Assembly: GCA_016192545.1 (NCBI GenBank)
Contig: JACPTX010000048.1
Location: 1 to 53,342 of the forward strand
Reading direction: 5' to 3'
Source: Candidatus Omnitrophota bacterium
Lineage (GTDB): Bacteria > Omnitrophota > Gorgyraeia > Aquiviventales > Aquiviventaceae
Length of the DNA stretch: 53,342 nt
In this document: one piece after another, positions 18,346 to 26,422 of the stretch
Layout of the letters: each line of letters starts with the position of its first letter
Position numbering within the stretch: position 1 is the first letter of the stretch
The notes under the pieces: model-generated
Databases searched by the model: none
Told to the model about the DNA's origin: nothing
The model's input: only the letters and a program-made list of their open reading frames with translations
Translations under genes and position numbers: made by a program

Positions 18346-21089
18346 CCCGGCGGCTCGCGGCGAAGACCGCCCACGTCGGGGTGATCGGGCTGGGCTACGT
18401 CGGGCTGCCGCTGGCGGTCGAGTTCGCGAAAGAAGGATTCCCGGTGACGGGCATCGACCTCGACGGCGAGCGGGTCCGGCAGGTCAATCGCGGGCGGTCG
18501 TATGTGCCGGACGTCTCGGCGCAGGAGCTGGGGCGCCTGGTGCGCGAGCGGCGCCTGGTGGCGACGACGCACGCGGAGAGCCTCTCCGGCATGGACGCGA
18601 TCATCATCTGCGTGCCGACGCCGCTGCGCAAAACGCGAGAGCCGGACATCTCCTACATCATCTCGGCGGCCCAGGAGATCGCCAAGGCGCTCCGGCGGGG
18701 GCAGGTGATCGTGCTCGAGAGCACGACCTATCCCGGCACCACCGACGAGGTCATTCTCCCGATGCTGGAGGCCGGCGGGCTGAAGGTGGGACGGGATTTC
18801 TGCCTGGCGTTTTCACCGGAACGCATCGATCCCGGCAACGCCACCTACACGACGCGCACCATCCCCAAGGTCATCGGCGGCATCACCCCGACCTGCCAGA
18901 AGCTGGCGATGCAGCTCTACGGGCAGATCATCCCGCGCGTGGTGCCGGTGTCCTCGACGAAGGTGGCCGAGATGGTCAAGCTGCTCGAGAACACCTTCCG
19001 GGCGGTGAACATCGGATTGGTCAACGAGATCGCCTTGATGTGCGACAAGCTCGGGGTGGATGTGTGGGAGGTCATCGGGGCGGCGAAGACCAAGCCCTTC
19101 GGCTTCATGGCGTTCTACCCCGGCCCCGGCATCGGCGGCCACTGCCTGGCAGAGCATGAACGCATCGTGATCAAGCGGGGCGACGACGTCCACACGCCGA
19201 CGTTCAAGGAGTTGTTCCGTTTCTTGACGTCCGAAGGCGCTCATCGCATCATACGTCGCCGCGGGCTGACTGTCATCCGACCTCGGGGTCTTGAAGCACT
19301 TTCCTTCGACCTCAGCACGCGCCAGGTCTGCTTCCAGCCGTTACAGGTGTTGATCTCCCGGTCGTACGAGGGGCCGATGGTGGACCTTCGAACGGCCGAA
19401 GGTCGGACCTTGACCGTGACCGATCGCCATCCGATGGTCGTCCACAATGGTGCCTTGGGTGTGCGGTGGGCGAAGGATTTGCACGGCCACCATGAGCCGG
19501 TGGTCATTACGTCACTCCCGGAGGGTCGTGCCAGCGCTCAGATTGATCTCATTGACCACTTCCGTCTGGATCCGCGCTACGTGCGGCCCATCCGCGTGGT
19601 CCCGCAAGGATTTTTCTGGTCAGACTATCGCCAATGGCTGCGCCCCATTCTCAGGCGGTATCGGAAAGATCCATGGGAATACTATCGGCGCAACGCGATT
19701 CCACTCGCCGCCTTTCTGGAGGCCGAGGCGCTGCCGTCATTTCCGCGCATCAATCACCGGCAGCTTGTCTTGAGTACGGGCAAGGGGCCGTCATGGTCAA
19801 CCTGCCCGGCCGTGATTCCGTTAGACGAGCCGTTCTGCCGGCTCATCGGCTATTATTTGAGCGAGGGCTGTGTCACCGAAGATCAATCCTTGCGCGTCCG
19901 GTTTTCTTTCCATCAGAACGAGCACGCCTACATCCAGGACGTCCAAGACATCCTCAGCCGGATCGGGATGCGCAGTTCGCTCTACCGTTCCCGTCAATGG
20001 CAGGCCTGCCACTTGAAAGTCTCATCGCTGCCATTCGGGGTGCTCATCCGCGACGCGCTGCGATGCGGCATCGACTCGTATACGATGCAGGTGCCCCCGC
20101 GACTCTTGGGATTGTCCCAACGCCATCGCGCCGCGCTGTTAGCTGGCCTGTTGCGTGGAGATGGCGGCGTCGAGGTCAGCCAAGGCCGGCGCACATACAT
20201 GAAGCGCGGCAGGCGCTACACCCATTGGGCGAACCATGGCTCGCTCAACTACTACTCGGTCAGCCCCGATCTGTTTCACCAGACCGTCCTGTTGTTGCAC
20301 GGGCAGGGCATTCTGCCCACCTTCAAACGGAGAGCGAACCTGTTGACCGTGTTTGGAGAGCGCCATCTGCGCCGATGCGCCGAGTGGCTCGACGGGGAAA
20401 AGCGTCAGCGTCTCCTGACATACCTGGACGGCCGGAGGAAGCCGATGAGCCTCAAGAGCTTCCGGAACCATGACACCTACGCCAGTGTCAAGTTGGACAA
20501 GCTGGCCGTTCGCAACGGACGGCACACGGTCTATTCCGCCGAGGTCGCCAACACGCACACCTTCGTGACCAGCTACGGCATCGTCGTCCATAACTGTATC
20601 CCGTCGGACCCGATGTACCTGGCGTGGAAGGCCCGCAGCCACGGCTTCGAGCCGCGGTTCATCGAATTGGCGGATGAGACGAACCGCTACATGCCGCGCC
20701 ACGTGGTCGAGAAGATCGCGCAGGCCCTGAACGAACGGCGCAAGGCCCTGAAGGGCTCGCGCGTGCTCCTCCTCGGCCTGGCCTACAAGCCGGACGTCAA
20801 CGACACCCGCGACTCCCCGGCGTTCGACGTCGCCCGGGAGTTGGCGGAGCGCGGCGGGGTGGTGAGCTATCATGACCCCTATGTGCCGGCGGCCCGGGTG
20901 AACGGCGCGGCGATGCGCTCGACCCCGCTGACGCCGCAGCGCCTCGCGCGCACGGACTGCGTGGTGGTGCTGACCAACCACTCGACCGTGGACTACGAGC
21001 TCATCCGCCGGCACGCCCCCCTGATCGTGGACACCCGCAACCAGTACGACCGCGCGGCCCGGCCGGGCGCGCGCATCACGCGGCTGTAA
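18294..21089 (+). CDS. UDP-N-acetyl-hexosamine dehydrogenase interrupted by an intein
   Basis: A 931-codon gene encoding a 447-residue nucleotide-sugar dehydrogenase plus a 484-residue intein. The N-terminal extein (residues 1-283) has VGVIGLGYVGLPLAVEF, CVPTPLRKTREPDIS, and ends YPGPGIGGH. The C-terminal extein begins at Cys768 (CIPSDPMYLAWKA) and includes GLAYKPDVNDTRDSP. Joined, they restore the active-site motif GIGGHCIPSDP. It resembles WbpA/TviB/WecC-type enzymes that oxidise UDP-GlcNAc or UDP-ManNAc to the uronic acid; the substrate is inferred. The start overlaps the RmlD-like gene by 52 nt. Confidence 0.92.
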   Translation: MGRSTARLSPTAPLAQLTRRLAAKTAHVGVIGLGYVGLPLAVEFAKEGFPVTGIDLDGERVRQVNRGRSYVPDVSAQELGRLVRERRLVATTHAESLSGMDAIIICVPTPLRKTREPDISYIISAAQEIAKALRRGQVIVLESTTYPGTTDEVILPMLEAGGLKVGRDFCLAFSPERIDPGNATYTTRTIPKVIGGITPTCQKLAMQLYGQIIPRVVPVSSTKVAEMVKLLENTFRAVNIGLVNEIALMCDKLGVDVWEVIGAAKTKPFGFMAFYPGPGIGGHCLAEHERIVIKRGDDVHTPTFKELFRFLTSEGAHRIIRRRGLTVIRPRGLEALSFDLSTRQVCFQPLQVLISRSYEGPMVDLRTAEGRTLTVTDRHPMVVHNGALGVRWAKDLHGHHEPVVITSLPEGRASAQIDLIDHFRLDPRYVRPIRVVPQGFFWSDYRQWLRPILRRYRKDPWEYYRRNAIPLAAFLEAEALPSFPRINHRQLVLSTGKGPSWSTCPAVIPLDEPFCRLIGYYLSEGCVTEDQSLRVRFSFHQNEHAYIQDVQDILSRIGMRSSLYRSRQWQACHLKVSSLPFGVLIRDALRCGIDSYTMQVPPRLLGLSQRHRAALLAGLLRGDGGVEVSQGRRTYMKRGRRYTHWANHGSLNYYSVSPDLFHQTVLLLHGQGILPTFKRRANLLTVFGERHLRRCAEWLDGEKRQRLLTYLDGRRKPMSLKSFRNHDTYASVKLDKLAVRNGRHTVYSAEVANTHTFVTSYGIVVHNCIPSDPMYLAWKARSHGFEPRFIELADETNRYMPRHVVEKIAQALNERRKALKGSRVLLLGLAYKPDVNDTRDSPAFDVARELAERGGVVSYHDPYVPAARVNGAAMRSTPLTPQRLARTDCVVVLTNHSTVDYELIRRHAPLIVDTRNQYDRAARPGARITRL
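19143..20594 (+). other. Intein with LAGLIDADG homing endonuclease
   Basis: A 484-residue in-frame insertion starting with Cys (CLAEHERIVIKRGDD, block A) and ending VVHN before a +1 Cys. Block B is TDRHPMVVHN with the TxxH pair, and the C-terminal block is NTHTFVTSYGIVVHN with the penultimate His and terminal Asn. All class 1 splicing residues are present. Two LAGLIDADG-like helices, LIGYYLSEG (19842-19868) and LLAGLLRGDGG (20136-20168), keep their acidic residues, so the endonuclease may be active. The +1 residue is the dehydrogenase's catalytic Cys. Confidence 0.95.
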
Positions 21090-21092
21090 GTG

Positions 21093-22025
21093 ATGACATA
21101 TCTCGTCACGGGCGGGGCCGGATTCATCGGCTCCCACATCGCGGACCGCCTGGTCCGCGAGGGGCAGGCCGTCCGCATCCTGGATGATTTCTCCAGCGGG
21201 CGGCGGGAGCACCTCGCGGAGGCGCGCGGACGGATTGAGGTCGTGGAGGGGGACATCCGGGACCGCGGCGCGGTCCGCCGCGCGGTGCAGGGCGCCGACT
21301 ACGTGATTCATGCCGCCGCGTGGCGCAGCGTGCCCAAGTCCATGGAGGATCCCTGCGGCTACGCCGCGGTCAATGTCCTGGGGACGGTCCATGTGCTGGA
21401 GGAGGCGCGCGCGGCCAAGGTGAAGCGGGTCGTCTTCTCGTCCTCGAGCTCCGTGTATGGGGACACGGACCGGCTGCCGCTCCGCGAGGATCAGCCGGCG
21501 GTCCCGATCTCGCCGTACGCGCTGTCGAAGCTCAGCGGGGAGCACTACTGCCGGCTGTTCGCCCGCGGGTTCGGCCTGGAGACGGTGAGCCTGCGGTACT
21601 TCAACGTCTTCGGCCCGCGCCAGAGCCTGGAGAACGAGTACGCGGTGGTCGTGCCGAAATTCATCACGTGCGTCCTGCGCGGGGAGCCCCCCCCGGTGCA
21701 CGGCACCGGGGAGCAATCGCGCGATTTCACCTACGTGGACAACGTCGCCGACGCCACCATCCACGCCTGTACCGCGCCGGGCGTGAGCGGGGAGGTCTTC
21801 AACGTCGCCTGCGGGGAAACCCATACGGTGCTGGAGCTGCTGGAGGCCGTCAACCGTCTGCTGAAGACCGCCGTGCCCCCGGCGTTCACCCCGCCCCGCC
21901 CCGGCGACATCCTGCGGACCTCCGCCGACATCGCCAAAGCGGCCCGGCTCCTTGGCTGGCGCCCCACCGTGCCGTTCACGGAGGGCCTGCGCCGGACGGT
22001 CGCCTGGTTTCAGACCCAGCCCTGA
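21093..22025 (+). CDS. NAD-dependent UDP-sugar epimerase (WbpP/GalE-like)
   Basis: A 310-residue extended SDR with TGGAGFIGSHIADRLV, HAAAWRSVPKSMEDP, the SSSSSVYGD and YALSKLSGE catalytic motifs, RYFNVFGPRQ and DFTYVDNVADA. It resembles UDP-GlcNAc/UDP-GlcA C4-epimerases; the SVPKSMEDP motif is typical of the WbpP/TviC group. Next to a UDP-HexNAc dehydrogenase and an aminotransferase, it may make the galacto-configured acid. Start ATG 21093 is preferred to the adjacent GTG 21090. The stop overlaps the aminotransferase ATG. Confidence 0.88.
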   Translation: MTYLVTGGAGFIGSHIADRLVREGQAVRILDDFSSGRREHLAEARGRIEVVEGDIRDRGAVRRAVQGADYVIHAAAWRSVPKSMEDPCGYAAVNVLGTVHVLEEARAAKVKRVVFSSSSSVYGDTDRLPLREDQPAVPISPYALSKLSGEHYCRLFARGFGLETVSLRYFNVFGPRQSLENEYAVVVPKFITCVLRGEPPPVHGTGEQSRDFTYVDNVADATIHACTAPGVSGEVFNVACGETHTVLELLEAVNRLLKTAVPPAFTPPRPGDILRTSADIAKAARLLGWRPTVPFTEGLRRTVAWFQTQP

Positions 22026-23146
22026 TGACGATTCCCCTCATCGATCTCGTGGCCCAATACCAGGGGATCAAGCCGGAGATTGACGCCGCCATCCACCAGG
22101 TGGTGAGCCGGGGCCAATTCATCCTCGGCCCGGAGGTGGAGGCGTTCGAGCAGGAGCTGGCCGCCTACTGCGGCGCCGCCCACGCCGTGGGGGTGGCCTC
22201 CGGGACGGATGCGCTGGAACTGACGCTGCGGGCCTGCGGGATCGGGCCGGGGGATGAGGTGATCACCGCGGCGTTTTCGTTCATCGCCAGCGCGGAGGCG
22301 ATCATCGCGGCGGGGGCGCGTCCCGTGTTTGTGGACATTGACCCGGGCAGTTATACGCTCGATGTCGCCAAGCTCGACGCGGCGATCTCCCCGAAGACCA
22401 AGGCCATCCTGCCGGTCCACCTGTACGGCCACCCCTGCGACCTGGATGCCCTGATGCGCCTCGCCGCGCCGCGCAAGCTCCTCCTCATCGAAGATTGCGC
22501 GCAGGCGATCGGCGCGGAGGTGCGCGGCCGCCGGGTGGGCTCGTTCGGGACCGCCGGGTGTTTCAGTTTCTTCCCGAGCAAGAACCTCGGGGCGTACGGA
22601 GACGGCGGCATGGTCGTGACCAACGACGGCGCGCTGGCGGAGCAGGTTCGCTGCCTGCGCGTGCATGGCAGCCGCCGGCGTTATCACCACGAAGTCATCG
22701 GCAGGAACAGCCGGCTGGATGAGCTCCAGGCGGCGATCCTCCGCGTCAAGCTGCGTCACCTGGACGAGTGGAACGCCGCGCGGCGCCGCCATGCCCAGGC
22801 GTATCGCCGGGCGATCGACGGCGCGGGCCTGACCGAACTCGCCCTGCCGCAGGAGGCCGCCGGTGCCGCGCACGTCTATCATCTCTACACCATCCGCCTG
22901 GAAGCCCGCGAGGCGGTGCAGCAGGCCTTGACGCAGGCCGGGATCGGCTGCCAGGTGGCGTACCCCTCGACCCTTCCGGCCCAGCCCGCGCTGGCCCCGT
23001 GGGTGGATGCGCGCCAGCGGTTCCCGGTGGCGGAGGCCTGTGCCAGGACCGTCCTGTCGCTGCCCATGTACGCCGAGCTGACGGCCGCCCTCCTCGAGCG
23101 CGTCGTCGAGGTCCTCGCCAAGTCCGCCGCCGTGCGCGCCAAGTAA
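22025..23146 (+). CDS. DegT/DnrJ/EryC1 sugar aminotransferase
   Basis: A 373-residue PLP-dependent aminotransferase that aminates keto-sugar nucleotides. Motifs are ASGTDALELTLRA, PVHLYGHPCDLDAL, IEDCAQAIGAE (PLP-binding Asp), and the Schiff-base lysine in FFPSKNLGAYGDGG. Length is normal. It sits last in the nucleotide-sugar block, in TGATG overlap with the epimerase. Its TAA stop lies within the 8-bp target site duplicated by the adjacent transposon, so insertion left the protein intact but separated it from any downstream cotranscribed genes. Confidence 0.93.
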   Translation: MTIPLIDLVAQYQGIKPEIDAAIHQVVSRGQFILGPEVEAFEQELAAYCGAAHAVGVASGTDALELTLRACGIGPGDEVITAAFSFIASAEAIIAAGARPVFVDIDPGSYTLDVAKLDAAISPKTKAILPVHLYGHPCDLDALMRLAAPRKLLLIEDCAQAIGAEVRGRRVGSFGTAGCFSFFPSKNLGAYGDGGMVVTNDGALAEQVRCLRVHGSRRRYHHEVIGRNSRLDELQAAILRVKLRHLDEWNAARRRHAQAYRRAIDGAGLTELALPQEAAGAAHVYHLYTIRLEAREAVQQALTQAGIGCQVAYPSTLPAQPALAPWVDARQRFPVAEACARTVLSLPMYAELTAALLERVVEVLAKSAAVRAK

Positions 23147-23150
23147 AAAG
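23143..23150 (+). repeat. Left 8-bp target site duplication
   Basis: GTAAAAAG, identical to 27088-27095 at the other end of the element. It contains the stop codon of the DegT gene. Confidence 0.85.
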
Positions 23151-23175
23151 GGGAATTGTATACTTGAGTCAGCAA
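23151..23175 (+). repeat. Left terminal inverted repeat
   Basis: Starts GGGAATTGTATAC and matches the reverse complement of 27063-27087 at 22 of 25 positions; differences are at positions 1, 14 and 20. Confidence 0.87.
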
Positions 23176-23180
23176 GAGGC

Positions 23181-23209
23181 TTGACAAGGTCAGGATGGCT
23201 CTCTAAACT
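23181..23209 (+). promoter_or_regulatory. Promoter of the small protein/PIN pair
   Basis: TTGACA (23181-23186), 17-nt spacer, TAAACT (23204-23209). The first ATG (23220) is 10 nt after the -10, so the transcript would be nearly leaderless. Confidence 0.6.
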
Positions 23210-23219
23210 TACTCAACAG

Positions 23220-23408
23220 ATGCCTACCGTATCAAGATCGCGCCACGAACTGCCCCAAACGCTCAAGCAAACCGTGATCGCAGAGCTTGGCCAGCGTTCT
23301 TATAACCAGCTTACACGGGAAGTAAAGCAAGAAATTCAGCAGATAGATAACCTACGGAGGTTGAGCGAGAAAAGAAATATTTCCCTCAAAGATTTACTAC
23401 CAACCTAA
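23220..23408 (+). CDS. Small protein upstream of PIN-domain gene (antitoxin candidate)
   Basis: A 62-residue charged, mostly helical protein (MPTVSRSRHELPQTLKQ...ISLKDLLPT). The frame is open upstream to TTG 23181, but that codon forms the -35 hexamer of the apparent promoter, so ATG 23220 is preferred. No known DNA-binding fold is recognised. Its stop overlaps the ATG of the PIN gene (TAATG), the arrangement expected for an antitoxin-toxin pair. The antitoxin role is inferred only from this context and size. Confidence 0.6.
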   Translation: MPTVSRSRHELPQTLKQTVIAELGQRSYNQLTREVKQEIQQIDNLRRLSEKRNISLKDLLPT

Positions 23409-23953
23409 TGTTGTATTACCTTCTTGATTCCTCTGCATTGCTCCTTCGCTACTTACATCATAAATCCTTACTCGATCAAATGTATGTGCAAAAACTAAAG
23501 AAAGAAGCTTTCTTTTACTTTCCAAGTTTTTGCGTGCCTGAAATTTTCAATTCTTTTGCACGACTCAGGTATCGAGAAGGAAAACTCACAGAAAAGGAAT
23601 ACAGTCAATATTGCAATACGTTTCGTGGAGAAATTAAAAATCGTCATATCCTGTATGCCTATGATTTGCATCGCTATCACAATTACAATGCAGATTTAAT
23701 TTATGAAGTTGAGCACACAACCGCACCGCTTTCACCAACCCAAATGATAAAAGCGAATAAGTGCTCTCTAAGTGCGTTGGATTTACTGATTATTGCGATG
23801 GGAATGGAACTGAGGAGAATTCATAGTAAGGACAAAGTATACGTGATAACGAATGATGAACGATTAGCGAGCATTTCCAATGCTCGTCCAAACCTCTTTG
23901 CTCCAGCTATCTATTTGGAGAAAGCAACCCAAACAAACATGCCTACGCCGTAA
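23408..23953 (+). CDS. PIN-domain protein (VapC-like nuclease)
   Basis: A 181-residue protein with the PIN acidic pattern: Asp in YYLLDSSALLLRYL near the N-terminus, Glu in FCVPEIFNSFARLR, Asp in LSALDLLIIAMGMEL, and a final Asp in VYVITNDERLASI. PIN domains are metal-dependent RNases, commonly toxins of type II toxin-antitoxin systems. It is longer than typical VapC (about 130-140), with extra sequence in the middle (residues about 60-110). Low G+C content marks it as part of the transposon cargo. It could stabilise the element or act in defence; which is not shown. Confidence 0.78.
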   Translation: MLYYLLDSSALLLRYLHHKSLLDQMYVQKLKKEAFFYFPSFCVPEIFNSFARLRYREGKLTEKEYSQYCNTFRGEIKNRHILYAYDLHRYHNYNADLIYEVEHTTAPLSPTQMIKANKCSLSALDLLIIAMGMELRRIHSKDKVYVITNDERLASISNARPNLFAPAIYLEKATQTNMPTP

Positions 23954-23988
23954 TGGAAAATATCACCTTTCGTTTCGCGCTACGAAAA

Positions 23989-25218
23989 TTAAGGCAATAA
24001 ATCTTCCTCCTTAATCATTCCAGATTGAACCCCTCTAATTAAAACGTGCGATGGCATCAATGGGTTTGTGAAGATGTATTTAGGTCTATAGCGTTCTCCA
24101 ATTTTTCTCAAGATCGGGCCTCTTTCTTCACAAAATTCGTTCAAATGCTTCATGAAGTGCGGAATTTCATAGGGCTTGCCTGTAATGCTTCGTAATTTTT
24201 CTCTAACATACGAAGGGGAGAAGTATCCACGTTCATCTGGTATTACCAATGCACAAGCTAATAGCACCTTTTCATAGATAGCGTTCTTGTAGTTGCTGTG
24301 AATGGCCTTGTGATAAAGCGAGCGGATGGTTTCTTGGGTTTCTTCAATCGCACTTACCAGGGCTTTTGCTACATGTTCGATAAGGATGATCGTTACCTCC
24401 CGATCTATGGCGCTATAAGAAGCGTAGAGACCGAGCAAATGAGCATAGTAGGGCATCCCTTGCGCAAGCCGACAAATATACGTCTTGGCTCTCTCATCCA
24501 TTTGGAGTCCCGTTTCTACGCATCCCTTTTCGAGGATTTCTTTAAGTTCTGACGTAGACATTCTCGGCATGTGAATTTGAACGATAGCCCGTTCAATAGA
24601 ATGGTGACTTTCAATCAACTGATCGACGGATTCTCCTACCCCAACAATAATGAGGGTTCCCCGGATAGCACGATCTGAAAGACCCTTTATGGTATCTGCA
24701 AATAGATTTTGAGTTGGTTTGTCTTCTATCCTGTCAAACTCGTCTATGATGACAATAAATCCAAAATTATTTTTTTGTAAGGATTCCAGAATTCCCACCA
24801 CTTCGTCAGGAGTAGCATGTTCGGTCAGTTGTTCCTCTACCTTGAATGGTGTAGTAGTTTCTGAGAATCCTTGCACTCGTTTTTGATTCAACGAAATGCT
24901 AGAAAACACTCTTTTCCAGACAGACAAGAAGGTATCAGCACTATTACAAGCAATCCGAGGAATAAGAAGCCGAGAATCTGGAGCAGGCAAGAAATTTTCC
25001 AAGACATTTGCGAAAGATGTCTTTCCGACCCCCCGCTCTCCATAGATAACAACATGCGCTCCCACCTGACCAATAGCATCAATGACTTTGACCAATTGCT
25101 TGATTCTGCGAACAAATAAACGCGTTTCATTGATGGGAGTCCTTGGATTAAACGCTTTGCTCGCTTTAAACCTGAGTTCTAGGTTTTTCTTTAGAGCTTC
25201 TTGCCCTTCTTGATCCAT
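23989..25218 (-). CDS. AAA+ ATPase, Orc1/Cdc6- or TniB-like
   Basis: A 409-residue AAA+ protein. Walker A is GERGVGKTS (about residues 59-67), Walker B is FIVIIDEFDR, and a sensor-like IIVGVGESVDQL and arginine-rich HSIERA region follow. The C-terminal third looks like a winged-helix domain (YFSPSYVREKLRSITGKPYEIPHFMKHL). The layout recalls archaeal Orc1/Cdc6 and transposon ATPases such as TniB/TnsC. It could assist transposition, or be a nucleic-acid-responsive ATPase of a defence system. GGAGGG lies a few bases before its ATG. It is the only convincing minus-strand gene in the window. Confidence 0.8.
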   Translation of the reverse strand: MDQEGQEALKKNLELRFKASKAFNPRTPINETRLFVRRIKQLVKVIDAIGQVGAHVVIYGERGVGKTSFANVLENFLPAPDSRLLIPRIACNSADTFLSVWKRVFSSISLNQKRVQGFSETTTPFKVEEQLTEHATPDEVVGILESLQKNNFGFIVIIDEFDRIEDKPTQNLFADTIKGLSDRAIRGTLIIVGVGESVDQLIESHHSIERAIVQIHMPRMSTSELKEILEKGCVETGLQMDERAKTYICRLAQGMPYYAHLLGLYASYSAIDREVTIILIEHVAKALVSAIEETQETIRSLYHKAIHSNYKNAIYEKVLLACALVIPDERGYFSPSYVREKLRSITGKPYEIPHFMKHLNEFCEERGPILRKIGERYRPKYIFTNPLMPSHVLIRGVQSGMIKEEDLLP

Positions 25219-25222
25219 TCAA

Positions 25223-25285
25223 CCCTCCATGTTGTATACTCTCAACCTATATATGTATACTATAATATTAAGTATACAGTGTCAA
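25223..25285 (-). promoter_or_regulatory. Promoter and GTATAC operators of the ATPase gene
   Basis: Read on the minus strand: TTGACA (25280-25285), 17-nt spacer, TAGTAT (25257-25262). Three GTATAC palindromes lie at 25234, 25255 and 25272, overlapping the spacer, the -10 and the leader. The same hexamer is in both terminal inverted repeats. Confidence 0.65.
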
Positions 25286-25300
25286 GTATAAAGTATTTAC

Positions 25301-25329
25301 TTGACATAATATAGTATTCATATTAGGAT
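25301..25329 (+). promoter_or_regulatory. Transposase promoter
   Basis: TTGACA (25301-25306), 17-nt spacer, TAGGAT (25324-25329), divergent from the ATPase promoter. The -10 abuts ATG 25330; ATG 25336 would give a leaderless start. Confidence 0.6.
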
Positions 25330-26223
25330 ATGTTTATGAATCCTACAGAAGAGCAGGCAAGAGACCGCATAGAACAATTGCGTTGGCCTGACGGCGCCGC
25401 TTGTCCGTTCTGCCGCCTTCACCAAGTCACCAAACTCAACGGCAAGCGTGAAGGATTTTTTCAATGCAACCGTTGCCGCCGTCAATTCACCGTCAGAACC
25501 GGCACAATCTTTGAACGATCGCACGTCCCGTTGTCTAAGTGGCTGCAAGCCGTGCATCTGCTCTGTGCCAGCAAGAAGGGCATGAGCGCCTTACAGGTAA
25601 GCCGAATGCTTGGAGTCAGCTATAAGACGGCCTGGTTCCTGTGCCATCGGATTCGGGAGGCCATGCGCTCCCCTGGCGGGTTGCTGACGGGGACGGTCGA
25701 GGTGGACGAAACGTATGTCGGTGGGAAGGGAAGCAATCGGCATCAAGGACGCGGGACCTTCAACAAAGTGCCGGTGGTCGCCCTCATCCAACGGCAGGGG
25801 AACATGAGGACGCGGGTCGTCAAGACGGTTTCAGCGAAGAACCTGATGAAGGCGTTGCGCGATCATGTAGACATTGAGTCTACAGTTATGACGGATGATT
25901 TCATGTCCTACCGCAAGCTCGATGAGGTTTTTTATCAGCATGAGGCGGTAGTTCACAGCAAGAAGGAATACGCACGAGGCAACGTCCATGTCAATAATTG
26001 CGAGTCCTTCTTTGCCTTGCTCAAGCGGGGACTGATGGGGAGCTTCCACCACGTCTCGCGCAAGCACCTGGGGCGCTATTCAAATGAGTTTGCCTTTCGG
26101 TGGGACACGCGCAAGATCACCGATGAAGAGCGCACTACCACTGCCTTACAGCTTGCAGAGGGCAAGCGCTTGCGCTATGCTCAGTTAATCGGCCATGAGG
26201 AAGAAGCAGGAAGCAAAAACTAA
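25330..26223 (+). CDS. IS1595-family transposase
   Basis: A 297-residue transposase. The N-terminal zinc ribbon has CPFC and CNRC near residues 25-50, then FTVRTGTIFERSHVPLSKW and a helix-turn-helix (MSALQVSRMLGVSYKTAWFLCHRIR). The DDE-type catalytic domain has VEVDETYVGGK (first Asp), VMTDDFMSYRKL (second Asp) and NCESFFALLKRGLMGSFHHVS (Asn/Glu region). All appear intact, so the element may be active. ATG 25330 directly follows the -10; ATG 25336 (MNPTEEQ) is an equally good start. Base composition is closer to the host than the cargo. Confidence 0.93.
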   Translation: MFMNPTEEQARDRIEQLRWPDGAACPFCRLHQVTKLNGKREGFFQCNRCRRQFTVRTGTIFERSHVPLSKWLQAVHLLCASKKGMSALQVSRMLGVSYKTAWFLCHRIREAMRSPGGLLTGTVEVDETYVGGKGSNRHQGRGTFNKVPVVALIQRQGNMRTRVVKTVSAKNLMKALRDHVDIESTVMTDDFMSYRKLDEVFYQHEAVVHSKKEYARGNVHVNNCESFFALLKRGLMGSFHHVSRKHLGRYSNEFAFRWDTRKITDEERTTTALQLAEGKRLRYAQLIGHEEEAGSKN

Positions 26224-26329
26224 GCGCAAGAATCCCACGCGGTTCTCGCTCTACCCTCTGACCGTCGAACAAGTCCTTAAGAAGCTCCTGTCTGTTCCAG
26301 CCCCCAAAAAGGCTAAGAAATCCCGCTAG
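26195..26329 (+). CDS. 44-residue basic protein overlapping the transposase end
   Basis: ATG 26195 to TAG 26329 encodes MRKKQEAKTKRKNPTRFS, then LYPLTVEQVLKKLLSV and a Lys-rich end. It overlaps the last 29 nt of the transposase gene in another frame. The RFSLYPLTVEQVLKKLL core looks like a conserved short motif rather than random translation; from memory, similar small frames follow other IS1595-type transposases and prophage genes, but I cannot confirm this here. Possible small regulator or antitoxin-like peptide. Confidence 0.55.
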   Translation: MRKKQEAKTKRKNPTRFSLYPLTVEQVLKKLLSVPAPKKAKKSR

Positions 26330-26422
26330 CAGAAACTCCTTGCTTTCAGGTAAGGTAGTTACTACCATACAGGGTGGTCATGCCATACATGGCTGTCTAT
26401 CTCTAGCGGAGGGAGGTAGGCT

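Noticed and set aside
23954-23988. TTTCG/CGAAA hairpin between the PIN gene and the ATPase gene
   Set aside because: Only five pairs with a weak tail; too little to call a terminator, although a convergent terminator would be expected here.
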